Source: Mesocentrotus franciscanus
Taxonomy: Eukaryota; Echinodermata; Echinoidea; Camarodonta; Strongylocentrotidae
Length of the DNA: 64,000 nt
Assembly (NCBI GenBank): GCA_037976565.1
Contig: CP137680.1
Span: forward strand, 22,769,533-22,833,532
Reading direction: 5' to 3'
The position numbers and the translations under genes were made by a program. Of the stretch, positions 1 to 11,300 are shown in pieces; position 1 is the stretch's first letter; each line of letters starts with the position of its first letter. The notes below the pieces were generated by a model. The model did not search any database, had not been told where the DNA came from, and saw only the letters and a list, made by a program, of their open reading frames with translations.

Positions 1-137
1 TCATCATTTATACACATCATATCGTAGGTTAATATTCGTGAATTAAACCAAATTAAATTAATCATTGCCAAGTTGATCATAAAATTATAATTTTTGCATG
101 TACATGTATTGCTTAGTCAATTCAATTTCAGATAGAA

Positions 138-284
138 GTCGACTACACCGTGAGTCGACTACACCGTGAGTCGACTACACCGTGAGTCGACTACACCCGT
201 GAGTCGACTACACCGTGAGTCGACTACACCCGTGAGTCGACTACACCGTGAGTCGACTACACCGTGAGTCGACTACACCCGTGA
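138..284. repeat. Minisatellite, 9 units of 16/17 bp
   Basis: Nine head-to-tail units of GTCGACTACACCGTGA: six are 16 bp and three have an extra C (17 bp), giving 147 bp. Every unit carries a GTCGAC hexamer. The units are otherwise identical, which points to recent expansion or homogenisation. There are no unique spacers. It lies outside the visible AGK exons, probably in the intron before the unseen last exon. Confidence 0.95.
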
Positions 285-1034
285 GTTAACAAAATCATCA
301 AAAGCCAATTTGGAATAGAATGCTAAAGGTAAAATTTGCATTCCTAATATATATGAATTTTTACATTTCCTGTCATTTTACACAGAATCATCCTAAATAA
401 TCCTAAAGTTATGAAAACTTAATTTCTAGTCTGTCACACAATTGTGCTAGTAAAATTGTTTTTTCAAGAAAAAGTCATATTTGCTAGTAATAGTGTGCAT
501 GCTAAATCTATCATTTTAATAAATTATATCAGCAGTGATAAACATTGTATAAGCCCTCGATATACATTCTCCATAAGATTCAAAGTAGATTTTCTTTTCT
601 TCAAATGTCATGGTGGACTGGCTGAAAGATGGTTTGTTCTTGCCATATCAAGGCAGTTGTAAAATCAGCCTACACATAATAGAATTCACTTTTCACCTGA
701 ACAAAATAAATTATGTGATCAAATGTTGTAACATTAAAGTTAACAAATACATACAAGTATCACACAATGACCACACCAGTGTAGGTCAGGCTGTAGAATA
801 GGGTGTCATTTTGGTGGTGGGGAGGGGGGCACCATTCTAGGAGGATAAAATGTGAGATGGGAAAGCCTTTGAGAGAGGAGAGGGTGGGAGGGAGTTTCAT
901 CTTCTCATCGTACCTTCTTCCCTGCCTCTATCTTTGTTTCCTGTTTTCCCTTTATTTCGTTATATGATTGGCACAGACACCCCCTTCCCCCTATCCCATG
1001 GCTACGCCACCACATGCCCCAACAAACTGCCTAC
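285..1034. other. No gene seen (likely AGK last intron)
   Basis: A/T-rich DNA with no exon-like reading frame on either strand. The remaining roughly 45 C-terminal residues of AGK were searched for on the minus strand and not found, so the terminal exon probably lies beyond position 1. Confidence 0.5.
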
Positions 1035-1128
1035 CTCTATTAGATCAGGCTTAAGATGAATTTCTCCTGCAGGGATATCAGTCACCTTGAACGCCTCGAT
1101 GTGATCCTGCTTGCTGGCTCTAGACCAA
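1035..1128 (-). CDS. AGK: AGK exon 12 (residues 344-375)
   Basis: Bounded by acceptor ...TGTACAG and donor GTAGGC; starts in phase 2 and ends in phase 0. Encodes the stretch ending IPAGEIHLKPDLIE. This is the last AGK exon in the window; one more coding exon is expected to the left. Confidence 0.85.
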
Positions 1129-4100
1129 CTGTACAGTGGACAAGAAAAGATAGGATAGATACAGTTGGAGGGAATCTAAAAGTAAAAAGTTTAGTCTGCA
1201 CCTGGAGACAAGGACCCTATTTTGACACTTAAACATAATTCCATTAACCCATGAGCCTAGCTACATGTAACTTTGTCAGTCTCTGGCCATGTCAAAAGAT
1301 AGTACAGGGGCTTATGAAGTGCAGTAAGACCAGAAACTTTCAGCATGAAACTCTCTCCCACAAAATAGTTGAAATAATTGAATTACATCTTGCTACATTT
1401 ATCACAACACAAGAATTTTGTTTTCTTGTCACTAAAATAAAATGGCTGTCATTAGAAAGTTTCTGGTTTTGCAGAAGATGCCTTCCAATCAGTGCATGAA
1501 GGATGAATTGAAAAGTTTGTGTAATGAAATTCTTATGACATTTATTTTTTCAATGACCTACTGCTTTCCACACTTACATATATATCATGTCCATAGATCT
1601 ACAACCTTGTATTTTCTTGTAATGCCAAAATACAGAGATCTCACAATAAGCAACAGCAAAATGAGATCAAAGTCAGTAAAGATACAGAGTGAGACATATA
1701 TCCAGATATGGACAGTGAAACATGATTAAATCACACCTGACAATAAGACTGTGGACTTCTGAATTAAAACTGCCCAATAGGCTATTTTCATATTGTAATT
1801 CAATTTAATGCACAAATATTTGTTATTAGTGCCTTGTTACAAATGATTTCATTCACCTGTTTCAAATAATTGTAGTTCAATAGTCAGAATTCAAATTGCA
1901 TACATAAGTTGTTGATAGGTAGGACAGACATTATGGCTTGCCGTACCTAACAACACTTATGCAATTTGCATTCTGACTATTGTAATACAATTAATTGTTA
2001 AACAGGAGAATGAAATAATTTGTATCGAGGAGCTTCACAAAGGCATATGCATGAATTTAGTTACAGTACGTAAAGGGCCTATTCAGACATCTATACATGT
2101 GCTACTTCTTTAAAATAGGTAAAAAGTGAAAAGTAATCATTCCAATTATTGTTTAACATATCTTAATCTTTAAACCTTCAGCAATGTCAACATACCCTTC
2201 TTTCATGAAGTCTGTTCTTGACAACTCTTCAGGTCCAACTCTAAGCTGCAGAGCAGGTGGGCCCTGGAATTTAAAAAAAGAAATCAAATCACAATATTAC
2301 ACCTTTTTTTTTTTAAATAACATTTTCATTTGTCAAAGGAGAGAAGTAAGGCAGTCTTTATAGGCAGGTGGTCTCTGTGTACAGGTTCGTTTGATACATG
2401 TACATGTATCAATGGCAAATTCACCTCAAGGGAAACAAAATTTGTGATCTCTGTGAATGGTTTGTCTGGAGGGTGCTAAATGAGTTTTGAGTGCATAAAA
2501 AAGTCCTGGGCATCGTTTCACGAAACTGACATAAGTACAAGTTCACCGACATCCCATTGAAAAGTGTGTTAAATTTAATACACGTGTTTCAGTGGGTTGT
2601 CCACGGACTTGTACTTGTGACGGTTTCATGAAACGCTGCCCTGATGTCTCCTACTGAATCACCATTTATTTGGAGATATTGCATAGTTTCCTTAGGGCAC
2701 AACACATTTTGCACAGCCTCGGACCCCTTATATTACAAGCCAATGACTCCTAAGAATAAGTTAATTCAATAAACCTCATATCTATTGGGTGAAACAAGGC
2801 TGAAAACAGATCGGGACTGCCAGCAACACAAAAATCGCTTTGTGAACACTAGCGAGAGTGCGCCTGTAGTGCTGTAAAACCTTTTCAAAACTCTGTCTGG
2901 GTGGATAAACTGACTTTCTCTATGACAAGTGCAGAGAAGGCATCCTACCTCTCTCTTGCTTTCACTGTTGTCTGTCATGATAGACAGTTCTACCGTTGAG
3001 ATGTCCAGTTCTTCCAATATCTCCTCTTCCACCTCTTGTACTTCAGGTTCTATACAGTAAAAATATTAGAGATAGTCATGGGTTTCAGTAGAATTTGCAT
3101 TGTGAGAGAAATGTCCATCAAGTTAGGTTGAATGGTTTATCATACCACTATACAAAGTGTGTGCGCCTATGGGTGGCCCTTTTTCACTTAGCTCTTCTTT
3201 ATAGTGATAATTATTTTGTTCAACAGTCAAGATTGTGTATTTACTTAGGTTTAATTATAGGTGAATTGGTTTACTTTCCCATAAATATTTTTTGTTATTT
3301 GCTTAACTACTTTGTTATTTATTATGTTGTATACATACACTCAAATTTGTCATAATAAATTGTAAAGCAAATAGAAAATTGTTCAATTTATTATGCACTT
3401 AATAAATATTCTCTATTATCATTATTATTATTATTTATCATATATACATTGGGAATGTTTTTGCATGGTATGAGGACTGTAGTCCTAGACTTACCTGGTT
3501 CCACTTGTTTGGGCCAGAGTCTATTCACCAGTCTGGTCCACCACCAGAGCTTCTCTGGAAGGACTGGTTCAGGGATCTCCTTCGGGTGACCATAGGACAC
3601 ATGACCTTTGACCTGAAACTCCTAGCATGTTGACAAGATAAAGTTTTAAAGGGTCATCTTGAGTACCGGTAATGGCGAATATAAATCCTAACAGTATCGA
3701 TGGAAATTACCCTAAATGTTCAAAACAATTATATATTATATGATATATGTAACTGCCACTGCCAAATGATTCTGGTTAAATAAAAATAAAGTAGATAAGT
3801 ATTGAGCAATAGTAGAAAAAAAAAAGATTTTCTTGCAGCAATACACATGCATAATGTGGTCTCCACATTCAAATATAAGCTGCGCTTTTGCGCAAGGAAT
3901 GCGACTTCTGACAGTCTGCATTTTGTTTTACTTTTATTGTGCTGGTCTATGCAACCTACCCATTGCATGATAAACAGTGGAGTTACTTAAGGCTAATTTC
4001 TCTTAAACCCCCACCGCACTACTTGTAGCTACTTGCTCCCTCTATATAGAAAACAATGCCTAAGCGGTGCCCGTTGGTCCCCCATGATCCTCTTTTTCTT

Positions 4101-5330
4101 ATGTTAATTGACAGCGGAGTTGATGAGATAACCACCTGTCAGTGACCACGCTAATCCGTCTATTCCCTCCTGGCCAAACTAGTACAGAGGGGCTTAAATA
4201 TGGAATTCTATTTCTAGAAATACTTGTAAAAAATAGCTTTAAAGCTGTATTATAATATATACAGGAAGATATAGGCAGAAACACAATCAATCTATACCAT
4301 GGTACATGTATGCATTGAATTACATCACTTGACCTGATAATCTTTTTAACAATAAAAAATAAAAAATAATCAAATCTATCAAGGTATATGCCTGATAAAT
4401 CTTGATGAAAATGGAAAGTATTGTTCCAAAAATGCATTTAGTTATGTTAAGGACACAACAGGAACAAATAAAATGGAATTGTCAAAATGTTGTAAAAATT
4501 AACAATGCTTTTTTTTCTGTTACAAAATGTTTCATTCTTAGAAAAATATATTTCTAAATAATCATACCTTGGTCAGACCTGCCCATAAGTAGCTGAATCT
4601 GTACTTCAGAGGTCCAAAATACCAAAATCTGGAACAAAAAGTATCAAACATGTATGACTGTAAACCAGAAACTTTTGTGATTTGTAAATAACATCAATTG
4701 CACAGCAAGAAACTTCCTTGGAAAGCAACAGTTTACTGTTAGGTCAGCCGTGATTTCTTTTGCAGCATCAAACTTTTGTCAAACCGAACCACTCACAAAA
4801 TTAGTGAACTTTTTTGGCATGAGAAGGCGTCTTGTATATAATAATAATAATAATGATAGGTACATTTATATACTGCAGCTACTATATGAATATACAGAAG
4901 TTACATAATACATGAATATAAGAAAATTTGTGCCATCTTCAGTGCTACTGTTATTATAATATAATCAAATTACAAACTTCAACCCGACGAAACAATATAC
5001 CTAAATACTACACCAAGGGTGAATCTCAATTGCAATCGTAACTCCAACCCAATATCAATGATGAAATAAAGTCCAGAACAATTGCTGCCAGACCAAATGA
5101 CAGATTATTCCTAAACAGACACTTAAAAATCCATTAAACATCCACACTCACTTTGTAGCTTTCTCATTGGCATCATGCAATGGGCCCCATTGGATACTAT
5201 TCACAGCATAAGACTTGCGACCATGTGTTTCATCCTGGGAGGGGGTGAAATCAATTGTGAAAGACAAATTTTCAGGGATAAATGTAATAAAGCAAAATAT
5301 TATCAATGTTGTTCTTGTACTCGTTATCAG

Positions 5331-5389
<59 letters not shown>

Positions 5390-8300
5390 CCATCACCATC
5401 ACCATCATCACCATCATCATCATCAGCATCATCATCACCATCATCGCCATCATCATCACCATCATCACCATCAGCGTCATCACTATCATCATCACCATCA
5501 TCGCCATCCTTATAAAAATGATGCATGCGAATGAGTTCATTAAACAATCTATCTGCATTTGAGTTGAGGCTGTATGGATCTTTTATAGGTAGCCATCAGG
5601 CTTCGTATGATAGGTGTATAAATAGCCTCAACAAGAGCGGATGGATTCTATCAGGAATGAATGAAAATATGGATCATTTGTTTTATACAACAGAACTCCT
5701 AGATCCTTGTTACTTGATGAAAAAGAATCCATTTCAAGATTGTCTTGTGTCATTTAATATTGCTGACAAATAAACCCAAAGTTTAATAGGCTTACTTTAG
5801 CGAGCACACAGAGATAAGCAAACTCAACTCTATAAGCATTTGCATGCAGTGCTATGCACTTATAGGCTCACACATGATCAGCGCACTAATGTCCATGGGC
5901 ACTACTGCGCATCACTTAAAAATCATTGGATAGTCCTGGAAACTATTGCACGCTTTTTCATGAAACAACGTGGGATAGTCTCAGTAAATGAATCACACGT
6001 GACCGCATTTGACCAATCTTTTCATAAGGATCTAGGAGTGAGTTCTATAATACTATTCATACTACTATTATTATTCAAATGTTATATTACCTGTATTGAC
6101 ATGACATCTACTTGTCTGGTGAAACCCTTGATGATTGCCATTGCAGAATTACACATCCACCTGTAATACAGTCAAAAATATTTAAAAGAACTTGAGTTAT
6201 ATACATATCAAAAACGTTTTTATTACCTTGAGATATATGGCATTTCTGTTACACAAAAAAATTGATATACTGTATAACCACAAATATTCTTGTGCATGAA
6301 AAATTCCAGATTCACACAAGATAAATGCCACAAATATTTCTTGGCTCTATATACAATGCTTTGAATGCCAGTACAATATGGTACAAGTAAATTGACTTGT
6401 GCCCGCATGTACAGTATGTATTTCTATCATTATTAGTATTCCATTCCTTTGTTAAAGTTTACCTGACATCCACCTCTGCATCTGAGTACAATATCCTGGC
6501 CAAAGAATTTGTTGCTCCAACGGTATAATGCCCAATGTCCAGTTTGAACTGACCGCTTGCTCATCGTCTCTTCTAAGAAGTCCAGTGATGACCTCTGCCA
6601 CCGTCCCATCTCCACCGGCGATGATCACAATGTCCGTCTTGGCCAGTGATCCGGCTAAATCCTTTGCTTCACCTTCCATCGAGGTCTGCAAACAATAAAA
6701 ATAGTACAGACCAATTTACTAACATATTCAAATTTATGGATGTTTCTTTCCTGGGGACCTAGCGATGAGTTATTCCATTAATCTGTTATTAATGAATGAA
6801 CTAAAATCCAGTCTGCATACATAAGTCGTTTCTATTTCGGACAAGCATAGGGCAAGCTTTCAGGTTGTCAAGAACAACATTTGTTTAAAAAGTATGCATA
6901 CAATTTGAATATATTAGTAAACCTGTCTATTAAAACTTCAGATTCATCATTCAAAATTTCTATTTAACACTTTCTGTGTTTTTGAACAACTGTCATGAAT
7001 GAAATTTTAGTAGCTTTATTACTTATGACTTGTATTGCTTTGTTTCATTGTTAGATTAGGCAAAATTTCTTACTTCCATGAGACTAAACTTCACATCGAA
7101 TGTATCTGTTTCTGTTTCAAGAAGAATGTACATGTAGCTATTCTTCTCAAAATGGTGAAGGAGAGGGTCCCCATTTGTATCCTTATGTGATGCCAAAGCA
7201 ACTCACTACTCTTCTTCATCGATCTATGATGTGGTATGTGCATGTAGGAATCGGTGTATACGGTGAGGCTTTGGAATGATCAAAATGACAAGAAGAAACT
7301 GAATAATTTGTCTGTAAAATCACATGCACTGCACATAGTGACAGGTACATCGGACTACAAGTTGCATGAGAGCTTGGTCCAAACTTTTCAGATATCTCTC
7401 GTCATATTTCAAATGTGAGGGCATATGAAGAGCCATCTTTTTCAGGGGATATTTCTACTGTATGATATTTGTCCTAACTGACATAACAAGAACGAGAAAG
7501 CTCACTAATGATTCTTTACCTTTACCACATTCAACTTTCTCTTTAAAGCCAACTCGGGAGAGTAAATGGCCCCTTTAAATGTTACCCTTGTGAGTCAAAC
7601 ATAACACTAATGTCCTTTGGCAAACCATTAATCTATATTCCCCACTCCATACTCAGGAGAGACATGGGGACCTGGTAGGATGACGAAAGCATTTGTGTTA
7701 TAAATGCCCTCACAGTGACTATATGGTACAAATACTTCCTATGGAGTGGAGATGGTGCACATTGTGTGCGAATGAATCCGATGACTGGGGAAATAATATC
7801 TGTGATGCACTTAGAGGCGGTATTTCGTATTAAGAGCTTTATAAATCCAGATTATTATACCTGTATGATTTCAACATCAAGACCGGCAAGGTGGAGAAGT
7901 GGGGCAGCATTCTTCTGGAAGAGCTTCTTGGCTTTGCTAAAAATAAAAAAACAAACAGAAGGGAATCTCAAAGAGTAATGTTCACACAAGCACCCCTGTT
8001 CTTATCAAATATATAAATGACATCAGTCCATAGTGAATAAATGTCAACTACTTTCCTACTTGAGTTTGATCCAAGTAAGTGTAAATTATATCTGTATTAG
8101 TAATCAAAATTTAACAATTTTCATGAAATAACATTGAGATGTCAAAGTCAACTGATTTGAACACTTGACTAGAAATGGAAAGGTTTTGGATTCAAGGCCC
8201 AGCAAGTCACTTCGTGGGTGTATCTATATGGGGCCACAACCGATAGTATATATATGTACGACTGATAAACAGCTTCCACCAGGGGATGAAGAATATGCAA

Positions 8301-11300
8301 TGTAAGCAAGGCTCACTATGTCACTTTTGTGGGTGTATATACATGGGGCCACAACCAATTGTATATATGTAAGACTGCAAGAAACGCTAAGCATCCATTG
8401 TTTTGTATTCTGTAGGCATCAAAGTTTGCAATTCAAAACGATTTTAATAAATTTCTCGGGGCAAATATATTGTCATTTGTGCTACATTTTGTACCTGAAT
8501 TGAACACTTTAGTGGAGAATGGCTCTGAAACCTGTTACAGAGACCACCTCGGTAGAAAGACCACCTGTTTATAAAGACTACCGGTACTTTTTTTGGAGGG
8601 GGAATGGCTTTTCTTATTGAAACTTGTAATGAAGTAACCTGTACATCAAGACCATTTGCCTACATTATAATATAGACTGATTTTCTTGCTTTTCAATGAG
8701 AATCGTTTACCCTTTTCTAGCAGCTGGATTCAAGAAGACAGTTGCCTTAACAGGCCTGCTGATGGTCTGTGTGAGTTGCTGTCCATACAGCTAAAGGTAA
8801 AGACAGAAAGACATGCCATAAGTACAGGCCATGGTCAAACTAAAATTGGTCATAGGCAGGGCTCCACACTAATATATTTCTTTGAAAGGGGGTCCAGATT
8901 TATTTTCTTGGAGTCTTTATGTATGAGCCCTTTGTAAACAAAAACAAAAATGAAAAAAAAAATTTTGGGGGTCCAGACGTAGATTGTTGAGCCCTGTCAT
9001 AGGTCATAGCTCAGCACAAAATGCATTTCTATAGATGAACCTACACATTTCATGATCACATCAATAATGCATTTATATACATACATGTATAAACATTTTT
9101 GACTGTCGTTAGGCTTTAGCTCCATAATCTCATACCCCAGTCACAACAATGAAGCAGACTCCAGACCACAAGCAGATACAAAAATCCAAATTACATCAAG
9201 TGGAAAGAATCTGGAACCGTTGTAGAGTTGTTTGACAGTGTGCCTGAATTATCAAAAGGGATTGACTTGCTACATGTGAAGTTGGACATAGAAATATGAA
9301 TGCACTGTAAAGTGCACGAGATCCATAACATTGTCAAATTAGCATTGGTATAGGACTCGAGTGATGTACATAGAATCACAATACTTCATGCTGTAGTAAT
9401 ATTGTGAATAAAATAATATAAAAAAGGAAACCTCTAGATTTACCTATTCAACTCCCAAATGACTATAATCATTATACAGTATATAGATGTTACGATCGTT
9501 CAAAGAAATTTTGGAAATTAATTTTTTAATTTTACATAATGTTTGCAAATTTGCACTAAATAATTGACTATATGATAGACTCTATTGTCATCGTAAGTGA
9601 TGATTCAGTTTGCATAATTACCTGAGCTTGTCTGCAGTATTCCGCTCTCAAAAGATCTGCCCTGTGGATTGTATCGAGACAGACAGAGAGAGCGCAAGAA
9701 AGAGAGAGGAGGGAGAGAGGGAGAGAGAGAGAGGGGTTGAAGAAATTCGGTCAGAATATTACAATAATAGCAAATAGTTAATGTAGTTTAGTCTACTAAG
9801 GTGCACGCAGTTTGCTGAATTTAGCAAACTCACTGTGTGCGTGACTGTTTACACTAATCGCTATTATCGTTAAATTAAGTATCTAATTAAGTATTGTGTA
9901 ATGTTAAAGGAGAATGAAACCCTTCATTGTTTTGTAACCTGCGTCATTACGTAGAGGACATTTACACTCACAGTTTCATACAACAATCAGGTTTGTAGGG
10001 AATATATAAATTCATTAAAGCTTCCAAATAAGAAGACGGTTATCGTCTGCTGTAAGTTCAGATGGGAGCCGCCATTAAGACGTATTTGCGCTGTACTCCG
10101 CTCTAGCTCTGCAGCTGGTATGCGCATACATGCACTTGGCACAATATGGCGCGCGCGCGAGGAGCATATATGCGTGCAATAGACCAGTTCACGGCGAGCA
10201 CATGTCCCAAATGACCCCGAATATCCACAGATCTTCAAAACATGAAGAGGTCCCACTTTGTACATTTTGAAATAATCACTCCTACAGCGATGGAGGTGCT
10301 ACATCGACAACATCGAACCCTCACAAAGATCGGTAATAACGTTTTTAGAAATGTATAATATCCAAGACTTAGACATACGCGTGCGTTCGTGCTCTGATCA
10401 AGCTCTCTCGCATACGCCTGAATCCCTGCCATCCAATTTGAAAATTTATGAATCGGCTCACATTATATAGCTCTATATAATGTGAGCCGATTCTAGATCT
10501 TTATTTTACAACTGTCTTAATATGACAAATGTAATTTCTTTATAATTTAAATTAATATTTTCAATTAAAAAATATATACTACCTTACCAGTATATTTTTT
10601 TGAAGATTTTATAAAACATACAAAATTTTATACTTATAAGTATGATTGAAATAGTTGGCCAATCATACATCCATAGCGCATTTACGTCACGATCTCCGGC
10701 GAGGACAAAAAAATGGCAGCACCCAGTAACGGTAGGATCGTGATGAAATGACCTTTTATAATTTGATTTATCAAAAAACAATGAACAAGATCTGAGATTT
10801 TCTTAGTGATTTCAAACGACTGATATTATATTTTTCAAATGCACAATTATTATTTTTTGACTTTCATTCTCCTTTAATCATTAATCCGTTTAATAGCTCA
10901 TTATCGTCAGGTACACGTGGAAAGTAATCAAATGGCTGTCACTCTAGTATAAGATTTTCATGTTTTGGTTTCAATTCTCAAATGATTTCAATTTTCAAAA
11001 AGCTTTGTATGAGAAGAAAGGAGAGTCCACTAGGCACTAGCCGACTAGCAAACTCCAACTCCAAGTCCAACGAGTCCAAAGCCAGTGCCAGTGTGCAATG
11101 CAATGATGTTCGTCGGGTGCTGGGGCCCGTTTCTCGAAACCGTCATAAGTCTAACTTCTTGACTAAATCAGCGTTAGTAAGCTACTTGTTCGCTAGGTGT
11201 TTCACGAAGCCCTCTTTGCCAAGATCAAAGACAATATCCTGACTAAGTAATTATGATGCTTCCGACCTGTCATATCTCTGTCATAACTTTTTAGCTGATG

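Noticed and set aside
138..284. Possible CRISPR-like array
   Set aside because: Contiguous 16/17-bp units without spacers in a eukaryotic intron; a minisatellite.
5148..5562. Overlapping open frames rich in Met, His, Ile, Asp or Ser
   Set aside because: They are readings of the CAT microsatellite; only 5152-5234 on the minus strand is coding (AGK exon 7).
6775..6915. Possible third copy of MITE family A
   Set aside because: Some shared words (TGCATACATAAG, GGACAAGC) but the arms do not pair along their length; too decayed to support.
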